Shown here: positions 25,646-35,266 of the stretch, piece after piece
How the letters are laid out: each line of letters opens with the position of its first letter
How positions within the stretch are numbered: position 1 is the first letter of the stretch
Origin: Bacillota bacterium
Lineage (GTDB): Bacteria; Bacillota_A; Clostridia; Lachnospirales; Lachnospiraceae
Direction of reading: 5' to 3'
DNA length: 64,000 nt
Assembly (NCBI GenBank): GCA_023443925.1
Contig: JAEZSL010000082.1
Coordinates: 1-64,000, forward strand
Position numbers and translations under genes: made by a program
Notes under the pieces: model-generated
Databases searched by the model: none
What the model saw: the letters and a program-made list of their open reading frames with translations, nothing else
What the model was told of the DNA's origin: nothing

Positions 25646-27476
25646 TATATTTCCCTCCGATTGTTAACAAAGCACCGCCTTTTAAAAGGTTGCTGATCCG
25701 GAATATGTGGCTGCCCTTATACAATAACTTAAAACGGATATAGATATTCATAAGTCCCATTCCGCGGATCTCTAAATTCGGCAATAGTCCGGTTCTGTTA
25801 ATTTCCTCGATTTTTTCATTCAGTCTGTCTATTTCCTCCTGGCTGAACCCGGTTCCGTTATCAGAAATGGCCAGCTCCCAATACGTATTTGTTAAAGTAC
25901 CGTTTATTGTGATTTTCCAGGGTGGTTTTATGGACTTGGTAGTAAATTTAATGGAATTTTCAACAATTAGCTGCAGACAGAGTTTTGGAAGCTGTATATC
26001 CAGCATTGTATCCGGAATGTTGATTTCATAAAGAAGATCATTGTCATATCGGATTTTCATGCACCTAAGGTAATCAATGGTATTTTGGATCTCAAGCCTT
26101 AAGGGTACCATAAGTTCCTTGTCCGAAGAGATATACCGAAGGATATTGGATATATTCTGGCACATCAGATGAATCTCCTCGTCCATATGCTCATCTGCCA
26201 TGGACTGTATGGTTGCCAGGGAATTATAAAGAAAATGAGGGTTCATCTGAGATTGCAGAGCAAGCATTCTGGATTGCATTTCCTGGTTCTGCAGGGTAAT
26301 TTCCCGTTCCATGGACTGTTGGGCCTTTTTCTGCATGGTAATTAATGCAGAATACAGGGTATTAAATTCAATAATGTGTGTATCAATGTCAGGAAAAACA
26401 TTTTTTCCGGTATTTGACATATCAAGCTTAAAGGATTGAACCTGACGGTAGATCTTAGTGATTGGTGTGGTAATGATATGTGCGGATAGATAAGAAAGCA
26501 GCAGCATCGCAAAGGAAATAATGATCAGGATCATGACATTAGCCCTGATATACTCATAAATCGGTTTTAAAAGATTGGTGTTACTGACCGCTATCGCAAC
26601 AGTGAAACCGGCATACTCCGTATTTTTATAAAACAGGTAAGTGTTTTTATTATAGCGGTGGGTAATCACATCGGCGGTTTCCGTTGCGTTATTACCTGCA
26701 GCCAAGCCAGAAAAGTATTCTTTATAGGAACTGTCTGAGAAATCAGGATAAATGCATTTACCCGTCTGGTCATAGATATAGATGGTTTCATCGTATGGTT
26801 TAGCAATATTATTTATTTTTTGCGTCAAAAAAGATATAGGGTTTTTTACTTCAATAATCCCTTGAGGTATATTATAAGCATTATAGTACATTTCATATAA
26901 GGAAATAAAAGTGGCTCCGTTATGGTAAGAGTAAAAGTTTTTCAGCCTTTCATCTTTATCGCTGGTCATGAGTTTATAGTGATCGGAGGACATAAAAGCT
27001 TCATACCAGGGATAGTCTTTTGCCGAAACATTGGAGGCAGAAGTATCAAGCCCAACTCCAAAAACACCTTTATCAAGGGAATACAGGTATATCTGGACAA
27101 CCGGACGGTTTGGACCGATTATGGCAGTCAGCATATCTATGAGTATCTTCGTATTTTGCAGGCTGTTATAATCCGTATTCCGGTCACCGGTACTATTATT
27201 TTCAACAGAATTAATATATTTTGTAAAACGCTCTTTTATCAAGTTGGAATAGGCAATATTCTGAGCAACGGTATCCAGTGTTTTGGCCTCTTCGTCTAAA
27301 AAGGAGGAGATGGTATTTACATTCTGGGAAATCAATTTTTCTGCATTGGCTTTAATCTTTTTTGATTCTGAAGTTATGAAAAAAATCATGAAAATGCCTA
27401 AAACTGAAAATAATAAATAAAAGTAAGTGTAAAAAAGAATAGATTGTATGCTTCGTGTTTTTTTCTTTTTTATCAT
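25638..27476 (-). CDS. Sensor histidine kinase, YesM type
   Basis: A 612-residue membrane sensor kinase. One helix near residues 14-36 and a second near 300-325 frame an extracellular Cache-like sensing domain, followed by a HAMP linker. The His_kinase motif ALQSQMNPHFLYNSL carries the phosphorylated His, and the C-terminal ATPase has N-box LIVENSIKF and G-box SDNGTGFS. It should sense an extracellular sugar or the loaded binding protein and phosphorylate the coupled response regulator. It is divergent from the binding-protein gene with a 317-bp gap. Confidence 0.93.
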   Translation of the reverse strand: MIKKKKTRSIQSILFYTYFYLLFSVLGIFMIFFITSESKKIKANAEKLISQNVNTISSFLDEEAKTLDTVAQNIAYSNLIKERFTKYINSVENNSTGDRNTDYNSLQNTKILIDMLTAIIGPNRPVVQIYLYSLDKGVFGVGLDTSASNVSAKDYPWYEAFMSSDHYKLMTSDKDERLKNFYSYHNGATFISLYEMYYNAYNIPQGIIEVKNPISFLTQKINNIAKPYDETIYIYDQTGKCIYPDFSDSSYKEYFSGLAAGNNATETADVITHRYNKNTYLFYKNTEYAGFTVAIAVSNTNLLKPIYEYIRANVMILIIISFAMLLLSYLSAHIITTPITKIYRQVQSFKLDMSNTGKNVFPDIDTHIIEFNTLYSALITMQKKAQQSMEREITLQNQEMQSRMLALQSQMNPHFLYNSLATIQSMADEHMDEEIHLMCQNISNILRYISSDKELMVPLRLEIQNTIDYLRCMKIRYDNDLLYEINIPDTMLDIQLPKLCLQLIVENSIKFTTKSIKPPWKITINGTLTNTYWELAISDNGTGFSQEEIDRLNEKIEEINRTGLLPNLEIRGMGLMNIYIRFKLLYKGSHIFRISNLLKGGALLTIGGKYNE

Positions 27477-27793
27477 TATGGCTGTATACCTTTCATTTTG
27501 TATGGCTTTCGTATTAAAAGGACCCTTAAACGGTTAGTTATTAAAATATATACGGGTATTCTATCAAACGCAAAATAGATCTTTGCACCCTGCCAGGTAT
27601 GGTTTAGAATTTGAGACTCAAGGTAAAATTATTACATATACGAGACATGAAATATACATTCCAATAGCATAGTTTACAATCTATAATAAAGTCATAGCTT
27701 TTGATTGTCAATAATGTCTAAACATAAGCCGTGTTTTTCTTATTATTTGACAACCGGCTAAATTATTTGTGAAAAAGAAAGGCAGGGGTATTT
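27477..27793. promoter_or_regulatory. Divergent promoter region, two-component system and importer
   Basis: A 317-bp AT-rich gap between divergent genes. TTGACA at 27747-27752 could be a -35 box for the importer, but the -10 position (TGAAAA after 17 bp) is poor, which fits a promoter needing the response regulator. I find no compact repeats to name as its binding site. Confidence 0.4.
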
Positions 27794-29164
27794 ATGAGAG
27801 TGTGGAAAAAATTATTAGCGTTAGGGCTTGCAGCTACAATGTTATTATCATTGGCAGCCTGCAGTGCAAAGGGTAATGTAGACCAAAAAGGAAATTCAAG
27901 TACCGGAAACAATGCTGGAACGTCGGGGGAAACGACAGCAACAGATGATAAGAAACAGGACATAACGATTTCTTTTATGGCAAGCCAGGATTGGATTCAG
28001 GATGCCGAGCTGGAACTGGGCAAAAAATTTACTGAGAAGACCGGTATTAAAATTGATTACCAGATTGTTCCGTCGGATCAGTATAACAGCTTGCTTATGA
28101 CAAAACTGAATACCGGGGAATGCACCGATATTTTTGCAGGACAGAGCGGTAAATTTGATATTCAGACTCAATATAATGTTGAAAAGAATGCAGTTGATTT
28201 AAGTGGTGAAAGCTGGACAGAGAAGGTAGATACCCTGGCCGCTGCGGAATTAACAGTCAACAATGCTTTGTACGGACAGCCGATACAGGATGTTTCTTCT
28301 GTTTGGGCGGTAGCTTACAATAAACAGATATTTAGTGACCTGGGACTTAATATACCAACAAATTATGAAGAGTTTACCAAGGTCTGCGATGCTATTTTAG
28401 CGGCAGGAAAAACACCGGTCTATGAATGTGTGGCAGATGGCTGGCATCATGTTTTATGGTTCCCGGAAACAGCTGTCCAGGCAGAAGTAAAAGCTCCCGG
28501 ACTTGTTGATAAACTAAACCAGAACGAAACTACATTTGCCCAGAACGATACTTTAAAGTTAATCCTGACTCAGATCAAAGATATGGTTGATAAAGGGTAT
28601 TGGGGAGATAACTATATGTCAAATACTTATGCGGATGCCGCTAAGAATATCGCTTCCGGAGAATATGTTATGACATTAGCGAATCAGGGCTTTGGTACGG
28701 AAGTAAACAAAATTGATCAAAATTTCAGTGCGGATAATATCGGTTACTTTGTAATGCCTCTGGCAGATAACCAGACTCTGAATGTGAACCCTTCCGGCCC
28801 ATCCAGATTTATCTATTCCGGTTCAAAGAATATGGAAGCTGCCAAAGAGTATCTTGACTATATGGCATCCGACGAAAGTCTTGCATACTTAACCGAGCAG
28901 GTTTCAAAATTCAATAAACTGCCTTATAGCAATGCACCTTCAAAATATACAGATACCATCAAAAGTTTTTATGACACTTACACGACTCAGGGTACTGTAT
29001 TCCAGACTGCTGTAAAATATGTAAATCCTCAGTGGATGGATATCGGCAGCAGCATCTCTGCCTTACTCTTAGGAGAAGCAACACCGGAGGAAGTACTTAA
29101 ACTCATCGATAAAACCAGGTCTGACCAGGCAATTGCAGCAAAAGACCCGGCTTGGACAAAATAG
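27794..29164 (+). CDS. ABC sugar-binding lipoprotein (SBP_bac_1)
   Basis: A 456-residue family-1 binding protein of a CUT1 importer. The lipobox ends at Cys23 (LSLAAC) after a classic signal sequence, followed by a short Ser/Gly/Thr tether. Size and fold pattern (YQIVPSDQYNSLLMTKLNTGECTD type alternation) match ordinary oligosaccharide-binding proteins, smaller than the other three in the window. It is the first gene of a three-gene importer, divergent from the YesMN-type pair. A stem-loop right after the stop probably makes this protein in excess over the permeases. Confidence 0.93.
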   Translation: MRVWKKLLALGLAATMLLSLAACSAKGNVDQKGNSSTGNNAGTSGETTATDDKKQDITISFMASQDWIQDAELELGKKFTEKTGIKIDYQIVPSDQYNSLLMTKLNTGECTDIFAGQSGKFDIQTQYNVEKNAVDLSGESWTEKVDTLAAAELTVNNALYGQPIQDVSSVWAVAYNKQIFSDLGLNIPTNYEEFTKVCDAILAAGKTPVYECVADGWHHVLWFPETAVQAEVKAPGLVDKLNQNETTFAQNDTLKLILTQIKDMVDKGYWGDNYMSNTYADAAKNIASGEYVMTLANQGFGTEVNKIDQNFSADNIGYFVMPLADNQTLNVNPSGPSRFIYSGSKNMEAAKEYLDYMASDESLAYLTEQVSKFNKLPYSNAPSKYTDTIKSFYDTYTTQGTVFQTAVKYVNPQWMDIGSSISALLLGEATPEEVLKLIDKTRSDQAIAAKDPAWTK

Positions 29165-29177
29165 ATATAGGGAAAAA

Positions 29178-29206
29178 GGGGCTGTTATCTTTAGCAGCCC
29201 CATTTA
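29178..29206 (+). terminator. Intercistronic attenuator hairpin between binding protein and permease
   Basis: GGGGCTG (29178-29184) pairs with CAGCCCC (29195-29201) over a 10-nt loop, followed by ATTTAT rather than a full T-tract. It lies between the stop of the binding protein and the SD of the permease. Such leaky terminators or RNA-stabilising hairpins are known to raise binding-protein levels over membrane components. Confidence 0.65.
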
Positions 29207-29226
29207 TCAGACAGGAGGAAACGGCA

Positions 29227-30105
29227 ATGAATAAGAATAAGGTATACCCTATCTACTTTGTGTACGGTGCACTCGCTTTATATATTGCTCTATTTGTTAT
29301 TCCCAGTGTAATCGGAATTGGATATTCGTTTACAGACTGGTCGGCATATTCAGATAAGTTAAAATTTGTAGGGTTTGATAATTTTAAAATGATTTTCTCA
29401 TCCGATGAGGATTACTTGGATATTATAACCAATACACTGAAATTCACCTTTGTTACAACGGTTTTAAAGAATTTATTAGGTCTTATATTAGCTTTATTAC
29501 TTACGAAATCAATTAAGTTTTTAAATTTTCATAGAGGCATTATGTTCATGCCATCCGTTTTATCCACTTTGATTATTGGTATGATATTTAAATCCATATT
29601 AGATCCCTCAGGAGGGCTCTTAAATACTTTTTTAAGATCTGTTGGTTTGGATTTTCTGGCCGGTAAATGGCTGGTTACCTCAGAGCTGGCTTTTGGTTCT
29701 GTTATGGCAGTTGATATCTGGAGGGGTACAGGATATATCATGACAATCTTAATCGCAGGCATCCTCTCAATTTCCGGTACTTATTACGAAGCCGCCAGTA
29801 TTGACGGTGCAAACGGTCTCCAGAAATTCCGTTTTATAACCTTTCCATTGCTGCTTCCGACCCTGGCAACCACTACGGTGCTGAATATCATTTACGGGCT
29901 TAAGGTATTTGATATGATCTATGCACTGACCAACGGGGGACCGGGTAAAACCACAACGGAAGTACTATACACCGCGGTATTTAAGAGGTTTGGTACCGGA
30001 CAGTATGCGGCCGGTACGGCACTTTCTTCCGTAATGTTTGTTTTTATGGTTATAATCGGAACCTTTATGATTAAAATAATGACAAAGAATGAGGTGGTTG
30101 AATAA
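29227..30105 (+). CDS. ABC sugar importer permease 1 (CUT1, MalF-like)
   Basis: A 292-residue six-helix permease. The EAA loop (EAASIDGANGLQKFRFITFP) is near residue 190, and LTNGGPGKTTTEVLYTAVF is typical of the MalF/UgpA side. ATG 29227 is chosen since AGGAGG lies 7 bp upstream; an in-frame ATG at 29152 overlaps the binding-protein gene and would add 25 residues encoded by the hairpin. Overlaps the next permease gene by one base (TAATG). Confidence 0.92.
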   Translation: MNKNKVYPIYFVYGALALYIALFVIPSVIGIGYSFTDWSAYSDKLKFVGFDNFKMIFSSDEDYLDIITNTLKFTFVTTVLKNLLGLILALLLTKSIKFLNFHRGIMFMPSVLSTLIIGMIFKSILDPSGGLLNTFLRSVGLDFLAGKWLVTSELAFGSVMAVDIWRGTGYIMTILIAGILSISGTYYEAASIDGANGLQKFRFITFPLLLPTLATTTVLNIIYGLKVFDMIYALTNGGPGKTTTEVLYTAVFKRFGTGQYAAGTALSSVMFVFMVIIGTFMIKIMTKNEVVE

Positions 30106-30929
30106 TGAAGCAAAAATTTATGAGAGTACTCGTTGGTAATCTGACTGCCTGGATTATATCTGTCATATCCATGGTACCGCTGCTCCTGATTTTATTCAAT
30201 TCCTTAAAAGACAGTCAGAGCGCATCGGATATGAATTTAAAGCTTCCGGGCTTTCCCATACAGTGGGAAAACTTCTCTGTAGTCATAGAAAAAGGTAAAT
30301 TATTTGGTTCCTTCATAAACAGCTGCATTTATTCCGTTGGAAGTGTCATACTATGCTGCCTGCTTTCATCCCTGGCGGCCTATGTGTTATCCAGGAACCG
30401 GACGAAGCTTACGAAGGTTATTTATATGTTTATTGTCCTTGGCATTACCATGCCGGTTAACTATGTTGCATTAACCAAAGTAATGATGTTTTTGAATTTA
30501 AATAATACCAGACTTGGGATTATCCTATTATATACCGCCATGCAGCTCCCTTTTTCCGTATTTTTAATCTATAGCTTTGTTGCAAAAATTCCGGTGGAAC
30601 TGGATGAAGCGGGAATAATAGACGGCTGTAAGCCCCTCAGGTTATTTGCTTCTATTATACTGCCCCTCTTAAAGCCTGCGGTTGCCACGGTATTCGTCCT
30701 TACCTTTTTAAATACCTGGAACGAATTTGTATCCCCTTTATATTTCTTAAGCAGTTCAACCAAATGGCCAATGACCTTGTCGGTATATAACTTCTTTGGC
30801 ATGTATTTTAAGGACTGGAATCTGGTCTGTGCGGATATTGTAATGACAAGCCTGCCGGTTATTATTATTTACCTCTTAGGCCAGAAACATATTGTTTCCG
30901 GTATGACTGCAGGAGCCGTTAAGGGCTGA
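30105..30929 (+). CDS. ABC sugar importer permease 2 (CUT1, MalG-like)
   Basis: A 274-residue six-helix permease of the MalG/UgpE side. The EAA loop is ELDEAGIIDGCKPLRLFASIILPLLKP, near residue 165 (quoted in part), and the C-terminus ends in GMTAGAVKG. Its ATG overlaps the stop of permease 1, so the two are translationally coupled and made in equal amounts. Its end overlaps by 11 bp the end of a convergent AraC gene on the other strand; no terminator is visible between them. Confidence 0.92.
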   Translation: MKQKFMRVLVGNLTAWIISVISMVPLLLILFNSLKDSQSASDMNLKLPGFPIQWENFSVVIEKGKLFGSFINSCIYSVGSVILCCLLSSLAAYVLSRNRTKLTKVIYMFIVLGITMPVNYVALTKVMMFLNLNNTRLGIILLYTAMQLPFSVFLIYSFVAKIPVELDEAGIIDGCKPLRLFASIILPLLKPAVATVFVLTFLNTWNEFVSPLYFLSSSTKWPMTLSVYNFFGMYFKDWNLVCADIVMTSLPVIIIYLLGQKHIVSGMTAGAVKG

Positions 30930-31794
30930 CGGGTTTCATATTTAAGCTGCGGTACTCCCTGGGAGACTGATGGTAATATCTTTTAAAAGCATTGGAAAAA
31001 TGCTCAACGGAGGAATAGCCTAAGTCCTGTGCTGCCATTGTAATACTTTTTCCTGGGTCCAGTAAAAGGATTATGGCGGCGGACATCCGGGCTTCTGTCT
31101 TTTTTCTTAAAAAGGTTTTGCCGTAATGGCGTTTTAAAAGACGTTCGGTTTGTCTCGTGCTTAAGCCCAGCCGTGAGGATAAGTCCTCCAAAGACAGATT
31201 GCTGTATTCATATAAGAAATATTCCTCAATTATTAAGTATTTGCGGCTGGATAGATCCGGAAGGTTAATCTGATTTTGGATGCTGTGCTGATTTTCATAA
31301 TTGCGTACCAGATAAATTACCAGCTGCTGGAGAAGAAGTTCCGTCTGTTTTATATAGCCGGTAGATTTTTTATCAAGTTCTGAAAAAATCTGCTGCATCA
31401 GGGGATGGATATTCTGGCAGTCTTTACCGAACCAGAATTTTGTACTTTCAAAAATCTGCAGATAAGAACCTTGCTTTAATGTTCTTTTATGCGGATTTTT
31501 TCTTTCAAGCTTTAAATAGATACAATATTCGGTCATGGGGTCCTCTCTGTCAGGAATCTGCTCATGGATAACATGAGGACCCGTTATATACAGGGTATTG
31601 GGTTCGATATGATAGGTTACCTGGTTGATTTTAACCGTTCCCCTTCCATAGGGGATATAATGGATTTCATAGCTGTTATCACTGTGGCTGTGTCCCGGTA
31701 TAGAGCGCAAAAACCTCTCGTATGCAATATGGAGCGCATAGAAATCCACCTGTTCCATGGTAAACTTTATATTAAGATCATTATAAGAAAGCAT
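30919..31794 (-). CDS. AraC-family transcriptional regulator
   Basis: A 291-residue AraC-type protein with a cupin-like N-terminal domain (HSHSDNSYEIHYIPYGRGTV near residue 35, in part) and a C-terminal two-HTH domain ending in HQSPREYRSLN. GAGGTGA precedes the ATG. It is convergent with the importer operon and divergent from the fucU-GH31 operon 235 bp away, which makes that operon its most likely target. The 3' ends of this gene and permease 2 overlap, so readthrough from either side gives antisense RNA. Confidence 0.9.
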   Translation of the reverse strand: MLSYNDLNIKFTMEQVDFYALHIAYERFLRSIPGHSHSDNSYEIHYIPYGRGTVKINQVTYHIEPNTLYITGPHVIHEQIPDREDPMTEYCIYLKLERKNPHKRTLKQGSYLQIFESTKFWFGKDCQNIHPLMQQIFSELDKKSTGYIKQTELLLQQLVIYLVRNYENQHSIQNQINLPDLSSRKYLIIEEYFLYEYSNLSLEDLSSRLGLSTRQTERLLKRHYGKTFLRKKTEARMSAAIILLLDPGKSITMAAQDLGYSSVEHFSNAFKRYYHQSPREYRSLNMKPVSP

Positions 31795-32029
31795 CGTATA
31801 TCACCTCTGGTTTAAGCATAGCAAATAAGGAATGGCGGGTCAATAAAAATATGCGAAAAGGCGACATAAAACTATTAAGAATGTCAATTAAATCTATAGT
31901 AATATAATCTGGGTCTGTTATAATTCCATTATAAGTTGAATTTCCTGATTCTTAACGTTCAATCATTTTGGAAGTGAAACAAATAAAAAAATATTATCAG
32001 GATGTTGTTATACATCCGAAGGAGGAAAA

Positions 32030-32470
32030 ATGTTAAAAGGAATACCACAGATTTTATCACCGGAATTATTAAAGGTATTATGTGAAATGGGGCACAGTGA
32101 CAAGCTGATTATTGCAGATGGTAATTTTCCCGCGGAGTCCATGGGAAAAAACGCGGTGGTAATCCGTTGTGACGGTCATGGAGTACCGGAAGTCCTGGAG
32201 GCAATATTAAAGTTATTTCCACTGGATTCCTATGTTAAGCATCCTGTGAATCTGATGGAAGTAATGCCAGGAGACCCGGTGGAAACACCTATATGGGATA
32301 CTTATAAGAACATTGTTTCAAAGTATGATGAAAGAGGGGAAATGGCGGTCGGCAATATCGAGCGCTTTGCCTTTTATGATCAGGCAAGAGAAGCGTATCT
32401 GATTATTGCCACCAGTGAAAAGGCACTATATGCCAATATTATGCTGCAAAAAGGTGTAATTACTGATTAA
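32030..32470 (+). CDS. fucU: RbsD/FucU-family sugar mutarotase (L-fucose mutarotase)
   Basis: A 146-residue protein of the RbsD/FucU family, which interconverts alpha and beta anomers of fucose, ribose or related sugars. Seen are the N-terminal LKGIPQILSPELLKVLCEMGH and the DGNFPAES block with its catalytic-type His and Asp, and the C-terminal IERFAFYDQA and TSEKALYANI. FucU length and the IERFAFY block favour fucose over ribose. AAGGAGG lies directly upstream. It leads a two-gene unit with a GH31. GH95 and GH29 fucosidases occur later in the window and could supply its substrate, but no fucose isomerase, kinase or aldolase is here. Confidence 0.88.
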   Translation: MLKGIPQILSPELLKVLCEMGHSDKLIIADGNFPAESMGKNAVVIRCDGHGVPEVLEAILKLFPLDSYVKHPVNLMEVMPGDPVETPIWDTYKNIVSKYDERGEMAVGNIERFAFYDQAREAYLIIATSEKALYANIMLQKGVITD

Positions 32471-32545
32471 TTTCTGCATTACATCAGAGCAAAATATACG
32501 GGTTCAGAAACGGGATAAGCTATCAGTAGGAATGAGGAGGTATTA

Positions 32546-34927
32546 ATGCTAGTAGTAAATAAAAGACCGGACAGGAAAATTACAGATATAAAACGAATAC
32601 AGGATTCACTTATCCTGTATTCGGAGGGCGGTTTAACAAAGCTGGAACCAAAATCACCGGATATTATCCGCATTGTCTATACACAGAAAGATACTTTCTC
32701 AAGCCAGGCAAAACCAGGGGTAATATATGACGAAACCTTCTCTGACTGGGATTATAAAGAGAATGATTTTGAAATCAGTTTAAATACCGGCAGTTTGTCA
32801 GTCGTCATAGATAAAAATACGGCATCCCTTAAGTATTATGACCACAAGGGGAAGCTGCTCCTTGGTGAACGGGATTATGAAAGTAAGAATTTAGAGGAAT
32901 TTGATTCTTTTCAAACGGTGATTGATGAAAATACAAAGGTAGAGCGTATTGTTACCCCCGATGGTATAAAGGAAGTTGTGAAAGGTGCAGCAAAAGTATT
33001 TGACCGTAAGCTATACAGAACCAGGCTGTATTTAACCTGGCAGGAGGGGGAAGCCCTTTATGGTTTGGGCCAGCACGAAGAAGGGTATCTGAATCTGCGG
33101 GGCACGACGGTTTATGTACATCAGGCCAATAAAAAAATTGGAATCCCGGTACTGGTTTCAAGCTTAGGCTACGGTATTTTAATGGATACTTACAGCCCTA
33201 TGATATTTAATGATACCAATGCCGGTTCCTATCTTTATACCGAGGCTGATACGGAGCTGGACTATTATTTTATCCATGGCAGCAACCTGGACGGAGTAGT
33301 ACGTGGTTACCGAAAGCTGAGCGGGAAAGCCGTTATGCTGCCAAAATGGGCTTTTGGTTTTATACAATCCCAGGAGAGGTATGAAACCGCCGAAGAATTA
33401 ATCAATATAGTGGCGGAACACAGAAACAGAAAAGTTGGCCTTGACGGTATTGTTCTAGACTGGTGTTCCTGGGAAGGTGATTTATGGGGGCAAAAGACCT
33501 TTGACAGGGAAAGATTTGCAGATCCGGCTGCCATGATGGAACAGCTTCATAAGAATCATGCAAAGCTGATGCTGTCTGTCTGGCCTAATATGAGCAAGGA
33601 TTGCGATAATTATAGGGAATTTGAAAAAGAACAGCTGCTTTTACCGGCCAGCAGTATTTACGACCCTTTCCGTGAGGAAGGCAGGAAGCTTTACTGGAAA
33701 CAGGTTGAGGAAGGCTTATTCCGTTTTGGAATTGATGCCTGGTGGTGCGATTCCAGTGAACCCTTTACTCCCGAATGGAATCACCTGGGAAAACCCGAGC
33801 CAGGGACCATGTACCATGAATTTTATGATACTGCCAGCCAGTATATGAAAGCTGAACTTACCAATTCCTATGGTTTATTTCACGCCAGAGCTATCTATGA
33901 AGGCCAGCGTGGTGAAACAGAAGAAAAAAGGGTCTTAAACCTTACCAGAAATGGCTATACGGGACAGCAGAGATACGGGGCAGTCTTATGGTCGGGCGAT
34001 ATCTCTGCAGACTGGACCACTATGAAACGGCAGATCGCCGCGGGATTAAATTTCTGTGCCAGCGGAATTCCTTACTGGACTCTGGATATTGGTGCTTTTT
34101 TTGTTAAAAAAGGGGTACAGTGGTTCTGGGATGGCGGCTATGAACAGGGCTATGAAGATCTTGGATACCGTGAATTATTTACCAGATGGTTTCAGTATGG
34201 CTGTTTTTTACCCATGTTCCGCAGCCATGGTACGGATTTTAGAAGGGAACTCTGGAACTTTGGCGAACCGGGCAGTATGTTTTATGATGCCCTCATAAAG
34301 ATGAACCAGTTAAGATACCGTCTGATGCCCTATATCTATTCCCTTGCCGCAAAGGTCTGGAGGGAGGATTATACCATGTTCCGTCTTCTTGCCTTTGATT
34401 TTCCCCGTGATGTTAAGGTAAATGATATTGACGACCAGTTCTTATTCGGTGAGAGTTTGATGATTTGTCCCGTAACGCAGCCTATGTATTATGATAAGAA
34501 TTCCAAACCGGTTGATAATATGGATAAAACAAGACAGGTCTATCTTCCGGCTGGAACCGGCTGGTATGATTTCTGGACAGAACAGTATTATGAGGGCGGT
34601 CAGGTAATTATTGCTGCCGCACCGATAGATATCATTCCGGTTTATGTAAAAGCAGGAAGTATTATACCAATGACTGATCCTATGCAGTATGTGGATGAAA
34701 TACCTGAGGCCCGGGTGGAAGTGCATGTTTATCCTGGCAGAGCTGCAGAATATGAACTTTATGAAGATGAAGGCGACAGCTACCGTTATGAAAAAGGTGA
34801 ATATACCATAACGAAGCTGACCTGGTCTGAAGAAAGCAGAAAACTTAAAATAAGTGAACCGTCAGGCAGCTATACCGGTATGGTTAAGAACAGGATATTT
34901 GAAGTGAAAGTAGTATCCAGCCGGTAA
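32546..34927 (+). CDS. GH31 alpha-xylosidase/alpha-glucosidase family protein
   Basis: A 793-residue GH31 enzyme, longer than the one at 21428 because of a larger N-terminal beta-sandwich and a C-terminal domain (DUF5110-like, EVHVYPGRAAEYELYEDEGD). The nucleophile is Asp402 in AWWCDSSEPFTPEW and the acid/base Asp485 in VLWSGDISADW. It is clearly diverged from the other GH31, so the two probably remove different residues. There is no signal peptide. AGGAGG is present upstream. It lies 75 bp behind fucU and is probably cotranscribed. Confidence 0.9.
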   Translation: MLVVNKRPDRKITDIKRIQDSLILYSEGGLTKLEPKSPDIIRIVYTQKDTFSSQAKPGVIYDETFSDWDYKENDFEISLNTGSLSVVIDKNTASLKYYDHKGKLLLGERDYESKNLEEFDSFQTVIDENTKVERIVTPDGIKEVVKGAAKVFDRKLYRTRLYLTWQEGEALYGLGQHEEGYLNLRGTTVYVHQANKKIGIPVLVSSLGYGILMDTYSPMIFNDTNAGSYLYTEADTELDYYFIHGSNLDGVVRGYRKLSGKAVMLPKWAFGFIQSQERYETAEELINIVAEHRNRKVGLDGIVLDWCSWEGDLWGQKTFDRERFADPAAMMEQLHKNHAKLMLSVWPNMSKDCDNYREFEKEQLLLPASSIYDPFREEGRKLYWKQVEEGLFRFGIDAWWCDSSEPFTPEWNHLGKPEPGTMYHEFYDTASQYMKAELTNSYGLFHARAIYEGQRGETEEKRVLNLTRNGYTGQQRYGAVLWSGDISADWTTMKRQIAAGLNFCASGIPYWTLDIGAFFVKKGVQWFWDGGYEQGYEDLGYRELFTRWFQYGCFLPMFRSHGTDFRRELWNFGEPGSMFYDALIKMNQLRYRLMPYIYSLAAKVWREDYTMFRLLAFDFPRDVKVNDIDDQFLFGESLMICPVTQPMYYDKNSKPVDNMDKTRQVYLPAGTGWYDFWTEQYYEGGQVIIAAAPIDIIPVYVKAGSIIPMTDPMQYVDEIPEARVEVHVYPGRAAEYELYEDEGDSYRYEKGEYTITKLTWSEESRKLKISEPSGSYTGMVKNRIFEVKVVSSR

Positions 34928-35099
34928 AATATATAATAATTGAAAGTTCTTAAGAATTGTATATAATAAAATAAGTATTGAATATACATGTTTGTATGAT
35001 TTTATGTAATAATAGTGAAGGAACGGATGATATTCTGCAGGGGGATAGAAACGATGCTGTGATAAAAAGTTTTGACGCTATTCATTTAAAACAATAAAT

Positions 35100-35215
35100 A
35101 GGGGTTGTTGCATCATAGTTAACAGGAATAGATGATATGTGGCTGACTATTAAACGCGTTAGGATCAGTCATAAGAATCTACCTCCTTAGCTTTATTTTG
35201 CAGCACCCCTTTTTC
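35100..35215 (+). terminator. Large terminator-ended stem-loop before the membrane AraC gene
   Basis: GGGGTTGTTGCA (35101-35112) pairs with TGCAGCACCCC (35199-35209) with one bulge and one wobble, and five Ts follow. The 86-nt loop contains a nested TGACT/AGTCA stem (35143-35170). The same outer-stem design recurs at 43803-43920. It lies in the 339-bp gap between GH31 and the AraC sensor, so it may simply end the fucU-GH31 transcript, or act as an attenuator for the gene behind it. The rest of the gap (34928-35099) is AT-rich with no gene. Confidence 0.6.
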
Positions 35216-35266
35216 ATCTCTATTTACATAATTCATAAAATATTAATTTTCATAAGGAGACCTGTT

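Noticed and set aside
29152..29226. Longer permease start at 29152
   Set aside because: It would overlap the binding-protein gene and include the attenuator hairpin; the ATG at 29227 has a full SD.
32030..32470. RbsD ribose pyranase
   Set aside because: Length and the C-terminal IERFAFY block fit FucU better, and fucosidases are in the same window; ribose genes are absent.
35100..35215. Known riboswitch class
   Set aside because: No conserved core of a riboswitch class that I know (cyclic-di-GMP, T-box, SAM, TPP, M-box) can be recognised; only the stem and T-tract are certain.
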